From Patescibacteria group bacterium (GTDB lineage Bacteria; Patescibacteriota; Minisyncoccia; JAHIHE01), in contig JAHIHE010000121.1 in NCBI GenBank assembly GCA_018899995.1, positions 1 through 13,811 of the forward strand: a stretch of 13,811 bases of DNA. Reading direction: 5' to 3'. A program made the translations under genes and the position numbers. The notes under the pieces are model-generated. The model saw nothing but the letters and a program-made list of their open reading frames with translations, was not told the origin of the DNA and did no database searches. This document shows positions 5,971 through 12,893 of this stretch, piece by piece. The number at the start of each line of letters is the position of its first letter. The stretch's first letter is position 1.

Positions 5971-7068
5971 ATGAAAAGCGCTTTAAACGAAAAAATTATT
6001 AAGGATTATTTGGAGTCAAAATTAAAAAACGAAGTCGAAATTTTAGAATTCAGTTTTATCGGCGAAGGATATTACGCGAACGGATACAAGCTGGTTTATA
6101 AAATCGGCGGCGAAACAAAGACGGATTTTGTCCGTCTAATCAAACCGCTGAATTCCGGCCATGAATATCCAATTGATCGCGCGCTTCAGATGATTGCCAG
6201 CAAAGAAATTTCGGACAATATAGCGAACACGCCAAAGATTTATGATGTAGTTGGTTTTGACGAAAAAGGCGAAGCGCATTCGGTCGCGAAGAATATTGAA
6301 TATTTTTCCATAGGCGAATATGTGGACGGCGGAAAACAATACACAATTGATTTGGAAACTATCACCCAAAAAAAGAAACTGGAACCATCCGACATCTCTC
6401 AATGCTTGGAACTTTCAAATTATTTGGCAGAGATTCACCGCAAAAAATTTCTCAGCAAAAAAGAGAGCTCCCGAGAAAAAATTGATTTGGCAAAATCTCT
6501 TTATAAGCGGGCGACTCGGGAAATAATTTCCAGCGGCGAATTGACATTGGGCGTATTGGATTTTGATTGGGAAGAAAGGGAGTGGGCGAGTAAAAAAGAA
6601 ATTTATGACTTTGTTGCGGACTCTTTGGTTTATAGAGAAAAGATTAAAAATAATTACTTGCGTCTGTCTAAGGTTCACGGAGATTTTTGGGATAAAAATA
6701 TTTTATTCAAAAACGGGAAAATGACAGCTTCCGACCCCTCCCGGTTTATTTGGGGCGAACCGGCGGTTGATGTTGCCGCAATGGTCGCGAGGTTCATGAA
6801 TTTTGATTTGGTAAATTTCGGCGATTTATCGGGGCTGTTCAGCAAATTGACCAAAATATTTATGAAAAATTATCTGGAAAAAACTAGCGATGCGGAAATA
6901 CTCGGAATTCTTCCTTATGTTTTCAGTTTTAACGCCGTAGTTTCGTCTCATCCCGCTTTTCATCCGGAATTAAGCGTTGAGAATAGAAAGCTTTGGATAA
7001 AGATTGGCAGGAAAATTCTTGAATCGGAAAAATTCGACTGGGGGAATGCGGATAAATACCTTAAATAG
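5971..7068 (+). CDS. APH-like phosphotransferase (kinase fold), substrate unknown
   Basis: The 365-residue product belongs to the aminoglycoside/choline kinase-like superfamily by its motifs. A glycine-rich segment GEGYYANGYK (31-40) fits the N-lobe loop. HGDFWDKNILF (236-246) is the Brenner-type catalytic loop with Asp238 and Asn243. A DPSRFIWGEPAVDVA segment (255-269) supplies the metal-binding Asp255 and the GEPAVDVA block typical of this superfamily. No membrane segment or signal peptide is seen. The gap after ybeY is only 10 bp, and dgkA follows 19 bp downstream, so the three genes are probably cotranscribed. Similar folds phosphorylate aminoglycosides, choline, methylthioribose, homoserine or sugars. 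Nothing here picks one, and a resistance role should not be assumed. Confidence 0.75.
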   Translation: MKSALNEKIIKDYLESKLKNEVEILEFSFIGEGYYANGYKLVYKIGGETKTDFVRLIKPLNSGHEYPIDRALQMIASKEISDNIANTPKIYDVVGFDEKGEAHSVAKNIEYFSIGEYVDGGKQYTIDLETITQKKKLEPSDISQCLELSNYLAEIHRKKFLSKKESSREKIDLAKSLYKRATREIISSGELTLGVLDFDWEEREWASKKEIYDFVADSLVYREKIKNNYLRLSKVHGDFWDKNILFKNGKMTASDPSRFIWGEPAVDVAAMVARFMNFDLVNFGDLSGLFSKLTKIFMKNYLEKTSDAEILGILPYVFSFNAVVSSHPAFHPELSVENRKLWIKIGRKILESEKFDWGNADKYLK

Positions 7069-7087
7069 GTAGTGAAGCGTTAAAAAT

Positions 7088-7483
7088 ATGATTGATTTTG
7101 AAAAATTCTTCAAAAGTTTCCACCATGCGGGACGGGGTTTGTTTTATGCTTTGAAAAACGAGCAAAATTTTCGGCTGGAAGTTTTTGGCGTTATTGCCAT
7201 TCTGATTTTAATGTTTTATTATAATGTAAGCTGGATAAAAATTATCTTGGTTAGTTTTCTTTTACTTTTGGCTTTAGTTTTAGAAATTATTAACACTATT
7301 TTTGAAGAAATGACTGATTTTTTAAGCAAAAACCATAGGTTAGGCGATTATTCAGATCTGATATCAGTAAGCGCCATAAAAGACAACAAGATAAAAAACG
7401 TTAAAGATCTGGCTGCGGCCGCTGTTTTTTTGGCAGGAATATTTTCTTTGTTTATCGCCATAGTCATTTTTTTAAAAATCTGA
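7088..7483 (+). CDS. dgkA: DgkA-family lipid kinase (diacylglycerol or undecaprenol kinase)
   Basis: These small integral membrane kinases phosphorylate diacylglycerol or, in Gram-positive-like bacteria, undecaprenol, recycling the carrier lipid of wall synthesis. The 131-residue product begins with the amphipathic FHHAGRGLFYALKNEQNFRLE (11-31), followed by membrane segments at about 33-48, 51-71 and 108-129. The catalytic block LEIINTIFEEMTDFL (65-79) contains the expected Glu66, Asn69 and Glu73/Glu74. KDLAAAAVFL (106-115) matches the conserved KDxAAxAV segment. The loop between these blocks looks about 15 residues longer than usual. Which lipid it uses cannot be decided from sequence. The TGA stop (7481-7483) overlaps the extended -10 element of a promoter reading toward ftsA. 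Confidence 0.85.
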   Translation: MIDFEKFFKSFHHAGRGLFYALKNEQNFRLEVFGVIAILILMFYYNVSWIKIILVSFLLLLALVLEIINTIFEEMTDFLSKNHRLGDYSDLISVSAIKDNKIKNVKDLAAAAVFLAGIFSLFIAIVIFLKI

Positions 7484-7489
7484 TATAAT
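7461..7489 (+). promoter_or_regulatory. extended -10 promoter upstream of ftsA
   Basis: TATAAT (7484-7489) is a perfect -10 box preceded by TG one base upstream, giving TGATATAAT, the extended -10 form. A weaker -35 box TAGTCA (7461-7466, four of six) lies 17 bp upstream. Both are inside or at the end of dgkA. Transcription would begin near 7496, leaving about 175 nt of leader before ftsA. Confidence 0.6.
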
Positions 7490-7497
7490 AGAGGCGT

Positions 7498-7545
7498 ATG
7501 TTAAAGAGAATATTATCCAATAAGATATTTCTTTTAAAGCTGTAG
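7498..7545 (+). CDS. possible 15-residue leader peptide upstream of ftsA
   Basis: ATG at 7498 opens a frame encoding MLKRILSNKIFLLKL, a basic and hydrophobic peptide, ending at TAG 7543-7545. GAGG (7491-7494) lies just upstream, but the predicted transcription start is about 7496, so translation might be leaderless or the transcript might start earlier. It could be chance. Confidence 0.2.
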   Translation: MLKRILSNKIFLLKL

Positions 7546-7570
7546 TTTTTTGGGTGACATAAGGGGCGTA

Positions 7571-7666
7571 ATGAATTTTCAATTTAAATTTTAAATTTTC
7601 AAACAATTATCAAATTTTTAAATTTTCAAACAAAAAATTGTGTCATTAAAAATTAGAAATTTTTAA
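7571..7666. repeat. AT-rich short-period repeats and hairpin in the ftsA leader
   Basis: Roughly 7-bp AT-rich units (AATTTTC, AATTTAA, ATTTTAA, ATTTTCA) fill this stretch, and TTAAATTTTCAAACAA occurs twice. It ends in a perfect stem, TTAAAAATT (7646-7654) with AATTTTTAA (7658-7666) over loop AGA, finishing five bases before the ftsA ATG, where a ribosome binding site would normally be. Confidence 0.6.
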
Positions 7667-7671
7667 TAGCT

Positions 7672-8907
7672 ATGTCTCAAGCAAACATCGTTGTCGGAAT
7701 AGATATAGGCACTTCTAATATCAGGACTATTGTTGCCGAACACGCGAAAAACAGCGACAAGCCGGTGGTAATCGGTGTAGGAACAAGCAATTCAAGCGGT
7801 CTGCGGAAAGGAATAGTGGTTGACTTGGAATCGCTTATAAACGATATTGGCAGTTCGGTAGAACAGGCGGAACGCGCGTCGGGAGCGCCCATAAACAGGG
7901 TCGCGGTAAGCATAAACGGCGATCATTTTAGCGCGCAAAAAAGCAAATCGGTAATCGCCGTTTCCAGGGCGGACGGCGAAATCAGCCAGGAAGATGTTGA
8001 GCGCTCAATCGCCACCGCGCAGGCGGTTTCTCTTTCACCCAACAAAGAGGTAATTCATGTCATTCCGGTTAATTTTTCCGTTGATAGTGAGGAAAACATA
8101 AAAGACCCGATCGGCATGCATGGGACAAAACTTGAAGTTAGCACCCTTATCATCAGCGGCAACTCGTCTTTTATAAAAAATTTGATAAAAGGCGTCAATC
8201 AATCCGGGTTGGAAATAAATAATTTGGTTCTTTCCCCTTTGGCGGCGGCGCGCGCGACTCTCACCAAAAGGCAAAAAGAGTCCGGAGTGGTTTTAATTGA
8301 TATTGGAGCCGGCACGACAGGGATGGCGGTTTTTGAAGAAGGGTCGCTTTTGCACGCCAAAATTATTCCCATCGGCGGATCGCATATCACAAATGACATA
8401 GCGCTTGGTTTAAGAATTTCCACGGAAGCCGCCGAAAAAATAAAAAGAGATCTCGGCTTTGCGTTTCTACAGGAGATAAGCAAGAAAGACAGAATTAATC
8501 TTAAGGACTATGATCTTGGACCCAAAGATGTTTTTATTTACAGATACCATCTGGCCGAAATAATTGAAGCGCGACTGGCGGAGATTTTTGAATATGTCAA
8601 TAAAGAACTGAAAACCATTGATAAAGACGGCATGCTTCCGGAGGGAGCGGTAATCAGCGGAGGCGGTTCCAAGATCCCCGGAACGATTGATCTTGCGAAG
8701 AAAGTGCTGCGCCTTCCAGCCAAAATAGGCGTGCCTAATGAGATGGGAGGAATAGTGGACAAAATATCGGATCCGTCTTTTGCCACAGCCACGGGGCTTA
8801 TTTTTTGGCAAATTGATCAAAATGAAAAGGAACCTCCGTCTGGTTTGTCTGGAATCTTGCAGATTGTCAAAAAAACAAAGGAATGGTTCAAGCTGTTTTT
8901 GCCGTAA
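7672..8907 (+). CDS. ftsA: cell division protein FtsA
   Basis: FtsA is the actin-like ATPase that tethers FtsZ filaments to the membrane and recruits later division proteins. The 411-residue product has the actin-fold phosphate loops GIDIGTSNIRT (9-19) and LIDIGAGTTGMAVF (208-221), the adenosine-region VISGGGSKIPG (327-337), and GGSHITNDIALGL (235-247), typical of FtsA rather than MreB. The FtsA-specific 1C domain occupies the region around residues 85-165. The C-terminus, ILQIVKKTKEWFKLFLP, is the amphipathic membrane-targeting helix. Length is normal. ATG 7672 is the only start consistent with the N-terminal strand. No Shine-Dalgarno site is present. It has its own promoter at 7461-7489 and is not adjacent to ftsZ as it is in most bacteria; a 339-bp spacer intervenes. 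Confidence 0.95.
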   Translation: MSQANIVVGIDIGTSNIRTIVAEHAKNSDKPVVIGVGTSNSSGLRKGIVVDLESLINDIGSSVEQAERASGAPINRVAVSINGDHFSAQKSKSVIAVSRADGEISQEDVERSIATAQAVSLSPNKEVIHVIPVNFSVDSEENIKDPIGMHGTKLEVSTLIISGNSSFIKNLIKGVNQSGLEINNLVLSPLAAARATLTKRQKESGVVLIDIGAGTTGMAVFEEGSLLHAKIIPIGGSHITNDIALGLRISTEAAEKIKRDLGFAFLQEISKKDRINLKDYDLGPKDVFIYRYHLAEIIEARLAEIFEYVNKELKTIDKDGMLPEGAVISGGGSKIPGTIDLAKKVLRLPAKIGVPNEMGGIVDKISDPSFATATGLIFWQIDQNEKEPPSGLSGILQIVKKTKEWFKLFLP

Positions 8908-8924
8908 TTGCGTTAATTCAAAAT

Positions 8925-9110
8925 CCAAATATCAAATATCAAAATGACAATGCAAAATCTAAATAAATCACAAAGCACAATCCCGAGCACTCGGGACAAA
9001 TCACAAACAAAACACAATGTACAAATTACAAATATCTTATAGTTTGTGTTTTGTGTTTTGTGTTTTGGGCTTTGTTTGTAATTTGAGATTTGGGTTTTGT
9101 AATTTAAATC
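8925..9110. repeat. heptamer inverted array with GC hairpin between ftsA and ftsZ
   Basis: The left arm contains 7-bp units CCAAATA, TCAAATA, TCAAAAT, GACAATG, CAAAATC, TAAATAA, ATCACAA, AGCACAA (8925-8980). A perfect stem TCCCGAG-CA-CTCGGGA follows (8981-8996), then ACAAATC, ACAAACA, AAACACA, ATGTACA, AATTACA. The right arm is complementary in character: GTTTTGT twice, GTTTTGG, GCTTTGT, TTGTAAT, TTGAGAT, TTGGGTT, TTGTAAT, TTAAATC (9048-9110). The heptamer phase holds through each arm. Confidence 0.8.
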
Positions 9111-9177
9111 AAATTTTATCATTTTAATCTGTCATTTTACATTTTAATTTTTTAATTTTGAATTATTGTCATTCTTC

Positions 9178-9206
9178 TTGCCTAAAATAATTTTTAAGAT
9201 TATAAT
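9178..9206 (+). promoter_or_regulatory. sigma70-like promoter for ftsZ
   Basis: TTGCCT (9178-9183) and a perfect TATAAT (9201-9206) are 17 bp apart. Predicted initiation near 9213 leaves a leader of about 34 nt before the ftsZ ATG. Its placement after the palindrome means ftsZ can be expressed independently of ftsA. Confidence 0.55.
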
Positions 9207-9246
9207 TGAATTATTGAATAAGAAATTTTACTAACACATCAACATT

Positions 9247-10404
9247 ATGCCAGAAGTAAAACCCGAAATTGAAACATTCGCGAGGATAAAAGTCGTAGGC
9301 GTCGGCGGAAGCGGCGGCAACGCTATTTCTCGTATGATTAATTCAAGAATCAAAGGCGTTGATTTTATCGCCATTAACACCGATACGCAGGCGCTTCACC
9401 ACAGCCAGGCAACGGAGAAAATCCATATCGGCAGGTCAATCACAAAGGGGCTTGGCGCGGGAATGAGCCCGGAAATAGGCAGGGCGGCCGCGGAAGAAAG
9501 CAAAAAAGACATTGAAAAAGCGCTCAAAGGCGCGGATATGGTTTTTGTCACTTGCGGACTGGGTGGCGGAACCGGAACAGGCGCGGCGCCTATTATCGCG
9601 GAAGTCGCGCGAGAAGTCGGAGCTTTGACCGTAGCAGTGGTTACAAGGCCTTTCGGCTTTGAGGGAGTGGAAAGGGCGAGGATTGCCGAAGAGGGGCTTG
9701 AGCAGTTAAAAAACAAGGTGGATACGAGCATTGTTATTCCCAATGAGCGACTGCTTCAGATAATTGATAAAAAAACTTCCCTGATGGACGCGTTTAAGAC
9801 CGTTGACAATGTTTTGAAGCAGGCGGTGCAGGGCATTTCCGACCTTATAACTGTTCCAGGAATCGTCAATGTTGATTTTAACGATGTCAAAGCGATTATG
9901 AAAGACGCCGGTTCGGCGCTTATGGGAGTCGGCATAGCTTCAGGCGAGAATCGCGCGGTAGAAGCGGCCAAAGCGGCGATTAATAGTCCTCTTTTGGAAC
10001 TTTCCATAGACGGCGCGAGAGGAGTTTTATTTAATATCTCGGGCGGAATGGATCTTACAATGATGGAAGTCAGCGAAGCCGCGCGCGTGATTACTGCTTC
10101 AGTTGATTCAAGCGCAAAAGTCATTTTTGGCGCGGTGATTGACGACAGCCTTAAAAAAGGCGAAATAAAAATTACGGTTATCGCCAGCGGTTTCGCGAAT
10201 GAATTGAAAGCAAACTTGTTCCATGAAAAAGCCGCGGTTGAATCGCGCGAGCCCGCTTTGCCGAATCAAGACGAGCCGGAAAAATCCGGAAACAAAAGCG
10301 AGTTGCCGAAAATAAAAATATTTAAGCCGAGGGTAAACCAAATTCCGGATTCGGACGAGTTGGACATCCCCGCTTTTATAAGAAAAAAATTAAAGAAAGA
10401 ATAG
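9247..10404 (+). CDS. ftsZ: cell division protein FtsZ
   Basis: FtsZ is the tubulin-like GTPase that polymerises into the Z ring at the division site. The 385-residue product shows [13 protein letters not shown] (15-27), the tubulin signature GGGTGTG (106-112), TRPFGFEG (133-140), and the T7 synergy loop [15 protein letters not shown] (208-222) with the catalytic Asp pair that completes the neighbour's GTP site. The globular domain ends near residue 325. A variable linker of about 45 residues, rich in charged residues and proline, leads to the conserved C-terminal peptide [12 protein letters not shown] (370-381), the docking site for FtsA. Length is normal. It has its own promoter, and nrdD follows after only 15 bp. 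Confidence 0.97.
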   Translation: MPEVKPEIETFARIKVVGVGGSGGNAISRMINSRIKGVDFIAINTDTQALHHSQATEKIHIGRSITKGLGAGMSPEIGRAAAEESKKDIEKALKGADMVFVTCGLGGGTGTGAAPIIAEVAREVGALTVAVVTRPFGFEGVERARIAEEGLEQLKNKVDTSIVIPNERLLQIIDKKTSLMDAFKTVDNVLKQAVQGISDLITVPGIVNVDFNDVKAIMKDAGSALMGVGIASGENRAVEAAKAAINSPLLELSIDGARGVLFNISGGMDLTMMEVSEAARVITASVDSSAKVIFGAVIDDSLKKGEIKITVIASGFANELKANLFHEKAAVESREPALPNQDEPEKSGNKSELPKIKIFKPRVNQIPDSDELDIPAFIRKKLKKE

Positions 10405-10419
10405 CCCGCGAACAAATAT

Positions 10420-12246
10420 ATGTTTAAGAAAAAAGAATATTCAATAAAATCAAATCAGGTTAAAAAAAGAGACGGCAGAATCGTGGATTTTGACGAGACT
10501 AAAATCAATAACGCGATAATAAAAGCTCTGTTCGCTTCGGGAGAAATTTTGGAAGCGGAGGTAAAGAAAAAATCGCTGGAATTTTCCGCTCAAGTCGTGG
10601 TAATTCTGGAAAATCGGTTTGACGGCCATACTATGCCGACCGTGGAGCAGATTCAGGACATAGCGGAAGAGGTCTTGATGAAAAACGGTCTATTCAAAAC
10701 GGCGCGCGCCTACATTATTTACCGCGAACAGCACAGGTTTTTGCGCGAAAGCGAAAAGTTGATAAAAAAATCAACAGTGTTCGTGGACGACTATCTGGAA
10801 GAAATTGACTGGCGGGTCAACGAAAACAGCAATATGGCTTATTCCCTGCAAGGGCTCAATAATTATATCGCGAATATTATCACCACAAAGTACTGGCTGG
10901 AAAAAATATATCCGCCTCCGATAAGGCGCGCCTACGAGGAGGGGGATTTTCACATTCATGATTTGGGAATTCTGGCGGTTTATTGCTGCGGCTGGGATTT
11001 GAAGGACTTGCTTACAAGGGGATTTGGCGGAGTCGGAGGCAAAATTCAAAGCAAACCGCCGAAACATTTTCGCACCGCTTTGGGGCAAATTATCAACTTT
11101 TTCTATACTATTCAAGGAGAAGCGGCTGGAGCAATGGCATTTGCCAATTTTGATACTTTACTCGCTCCGTTTATCCACTACGACAATCTTACTTACGCCG
11201 AGGTAAAACAAGCGATTCAGGAATTCCTTTTCAATATGAATGTTCCAACCCGTGTCGGATTTCAAACGCCCTTTACAAACATTACAATGGATTTGGTTCC
11301 TCCAAAGACCTTAGGTGAAGAAGCGATTATCATCGGCGGCGCGCCGCAAAAAGAGCAATATAAGGATTTTCAGCAAGAAATGAATCTTTTGAACAAAATT
11401 TTTGCCGAAGTAATGCTTGAAGGAGACGCGCAAAGCCGGGTTTTCACTTTCCCCATCCCGACTTATAACATCACCAAAAATTTTGACTGGGATAATCCCT
11501 ATTGGGAGCCAATATGGGAAATGTCGGCAAAATACGGAATCCCTTATTTCAGCAATTTCATAAATTCCGATATGAGTCCGGAAGACGCGCGAAGCATGTG
11601 CTGTCGCCTGCGGTTGGACAACCGCGAGCTTTACAAGCGCGGCGGAGGATTGTTTGGAGCTTATCCCCTGACTGGTTCAACCGGCGTGGTTACGCTTAAT
11701 TTGCCGCGGCTGGGCTATTTGGCGAAAAACAAAGCGGACTTGTTTGAACGGCTGGAAAAAATGATGGGGCTGGCGAAAACAAGCCTGGAAATAAAGCGCA
11801 AAACCCTTGAACGATTTACCGAGCAGGGACTGTACCCGTATTGCCGGTATTATCTGGGCAATATCAAAAAACAGCGCGGCCAATATTGGGGCAATCATTT
11901 TTCCACCATAGGCATAATCGGAATGAATGAGCTACTGGTGAATTTTATCGGCAAAAACATTGCCGAAGAAGAAGGAAAATCGCTCGCGCTGGAAATCCTT
12001 GATTTTATGCGCGAGAAAATCATTTCTTTTCAAAAAGAAACAGACAATCTCTATAATCTTGAAGCGACGCCCGCCGAGGGGACTTCTTATCGCCTTGCGA
12101 AACTTGACAAAGAGCGCTATCCGGAAATAATCAGCGCCAGCGAGTTGCGATATGAGGATAACCCCACTATTCCGGCAACAGAAAAAGTTGATTTAGTTGT
12201 TGAACCAGTCAACACCGAAGCGCAGAAACAAACAGTGTGCGCGTAA
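10420..12246 (+). CDS. nrdD: anaerobic ribonucleoside-triphosphate reductase NrdD, catalytic part without glycyl-radical domain
   Basis: Class III ribonucleotide reductase makes dNTPs without oxygen, using a glycyl radical installed by NrdG. The 608-residue product has an N-terminal ATP-cone (about 13-108, KKRDGRIVDFDETKIN onward), the allosteric module. The ten-stranded barrel follows, with the block NVPTRVGFQTPFTNITMDL (274-292), the SMCCRLRLDNRELYKRGGG region (392-410, including Cys394 and Cys395) and LTGSTGVVTLNLPRL (417-431). It ends after EATPAEGTSYRLAKLDKERYPEI plus a divergent tail of about 37 residues (up to KQTVCA). The expected YYTNSTHLPV...RVVGYLRPV C-terminal domain is missing from this protein and is encoded by the next gene. 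No active-site decay is obvious. It lies 15 bp after ftsZ. Confidence 0.93.
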   Translation: MFKKKEYSIKSNQVKKRDGRIVDFDETKINNAIIKALFASGEILEAEVKKKSLEFSAQVVVILENRFDGHTMPTVEQIQDIAEEVLMKNGLFKTARAYIIYREQHRFLRESEKLIKKSTVFVDDYLEEIDWRVNENSNMAYSLQGLNNYIANIITTKYWLEKIYPPPIRRAYEEGDFHIHDLGILAVYCCGWDLKDLLTRGFGGVGGKIQSKPPKHFRTALGQIINFFYTIQGEAAGAMAFANFDTLLAPFIHYDNLTYAEVKQAIQEFLFNMNVPTRVGFQTPFTNITMDLVPPKTLGEEAIIIGGAPQKEQYKDFQQEMNLLNKIFAEVMLEGDAQSRVFTFPIPTYNITKNFDWDNPYWEPIWEMSAKYGIPYFSNFINSDMSPEDARSMCCRLRLDNRELYKRGGGLFGAYPLTGSTGVVTLNLPRLGYLAKNKADLFERLEKMMGLAKTSLEIKRKTLERFTEQGLYPYCRYYLGNIKKQRGQYWGNHFSTIGIIGMNELLVNFIGKNIAEEEGKSLALEILDFMREKIISFQKETDNLYNLEATPAEGTSYRLAKLDKERYPEIISASELRYEDNPTIPATEKVDLVVEPVNTEAQKQTVCA

Positions 12247-12248
12247 CG

Positions 12249-12355
12249 CAATTAAACAATTTAACAACTAAACAAAATTAAGCAATTATTTTCAGTTAAA
12301 ATTTTCATTGCCGATTTGTTAAATTGTTAAGTTGCTATATTGTTAAATTAAATTC
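12249..12355. repeat. octamer inverted array splitting the two NrdD genes
   Basis: The left arm has 8-bp units CAATTAAA, CAATTTAA, CAACTAAA, CAAAATTA, AGCAATTA (12249-12288). The right arm has TTGTTAAA, TTGTTAAG, TTGCTATA, TTGTTAAA, TTAAATTC (12316-12355), approximately complementary to the left. It begins two bases after the stop of the first NrdD gene and ends one base before the ATG of the second, so the array is the entire gap. It contains no visible ribosome binding site. Confidence 0.8.
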
Positions 12356-12356
12356 T

Positions 12357-12794
12357 ATGAGCCAAAAAAACAACGCAAAGGTTGAGCCGTATTACACCAA
12401 CTCCACCCACTTGTCCGTAGGAACGACAGACGATTTGTTTTACGCCTTGGACAACCAAGACGAATTGCAGACAAAATACACCGGCGGCACGGTCCTTCAC
12501 GGATTTTTGGGAGAAAAACTGCCGGACGGCAAAGCCGCTAAAAATTTGGTTAAAAAAATATTTTCGCAATACCGTCTTCCTTATTTCACCCTTACTCCGA
12601 CTTTCAGCATTTGTCCGCAGCATGGATATATCGCCGGAGAGCATTTTAAATGCCCCAAATGCGTGATTGACCAGCCCTGCGAAGTTTATTCAAGGGTGGT
12701 GGGGTACTTGCGTCCGGTCCAGCAGTGGAATAAAGGGAAAAAGCAGGAATTCGGGGACAGGAAGGAATATAAGGCAAATGATGTCAAATGTTAG
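12357..12794 (+). CDS. separate NrdD C-terminal zinc / glycyl-radical domain protein
   Basis: This 145-residue product matches the C-terminal domain of class III ribonucleotide reductase: PYYTNSTHLSVGTTDDLFYALD (11-32), LQTKYTGGTVLHGFLGE (37-53) and LPYFTLTPTFSICPQHGYIAGEH (74-96). Cys86, Cys99, Cys102 and Cys108 are the likely zinc ligands. The glycyl-radical loop RVVGYLRPV (113-121) puts the radical on Gly116. It then ends WNKGKKQEFGDRKEY plus ANDVKC. It must join the barrel encoded upstream to form an active enzyme. It is in a different frame from the upstream piece. ATG 12357 is preferred to a TTG at 12324, which lies in the repeat. The last codons and stop fall in the next repeat array. 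All key residues are present, which argues against a decaying pseudogene. Confidence 0.9.
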   Translation: MSQKNNAKVEPYYTNSTHLSVGTTDDLFYALDNQDELQTKYTGGTVLHGFLGEKLPDGKAAKNLVKKIFSQYRLPYFTLTPTFSICPQHGYIAGEHFKCPKCVIDQPCEVYSRVVGYLRPVQQWNKGKKQEFGDRKEYKANDVKC

Positions 12795-12885
12795 ATGTAA
12801 AATGTCAAACCCAAATCTTAGATGTCAAATCTTTTGCTATTTAGATTTAACATTTGACTTTGAGTTTTGACATTTAAGCTTTGAC
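12781..12885. repeat. repeat array and inverted repeat between the NrdD domain gene and nrdG
   Basis: ATGTCAAA recurs at 12781, 12802 and 12822, a spacing of about 20 bp that fits a drifted unit of about 10 bp. GTCAAATGTTAGAT (12783-12796) pairs with ATTTAACATTTGAC (12845-12858) with one mismatch. The array begins inside the preceding gene, whose TAG stop is at 12792-12794, and ends just before nrdG. Confidence 0.65.
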
Positions 12886-12893
12886 ATAAAAAC

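Larger units (their letters stand above)
8908..9246. other. 339-bp ftsA-ftsZ spacer: heptamer palindrome plus ftsZ promoter
   Basis: No gene lies here. Positions 8925-9110 form a large imperfect palindrome of 7-bp units, 9111-9165 is a T-rich continuation of the same texture, and 9178-9206 holds a promoter. An open minus-strand frame across part of it is composed of repeat units and is not taken as a gene. Confidence 0.75.

Noticed and set aside
5971..7068. Aminoglycoside resistance gene
   Set aside because: Only superfamily motifs are present, and the housekeeping neighbourhood does not support a resistance role.
8467..8928. Long minus-strand frame opposite ftsA
   Set aside because: It lies antisense to a clear gene and has no recognisable motif; similar shadows occur opposite hisS, ftsZ and the LCP gene.
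8925..9110. CRISPR array
   Set aside because: Units are 7 bp, drifted, without spacers, and arranged as an inverted pair; no cas genes are nearby.
12247..12356. A self-splicing intron or intein between the two NrdD parts
   Set aside because: The gap is only 110 bp, made of AT-rich repeats, with no group I or II features and no splicing domain; the second part also has its own ATG.
12240..12360. A sequencing frameshift in a single nrdD gene
   Set aside because: A single-base error cannot create 110 bp of repeats and two divergent tails at the exact domain boundary. An assembly artefact is still possible but less likely.
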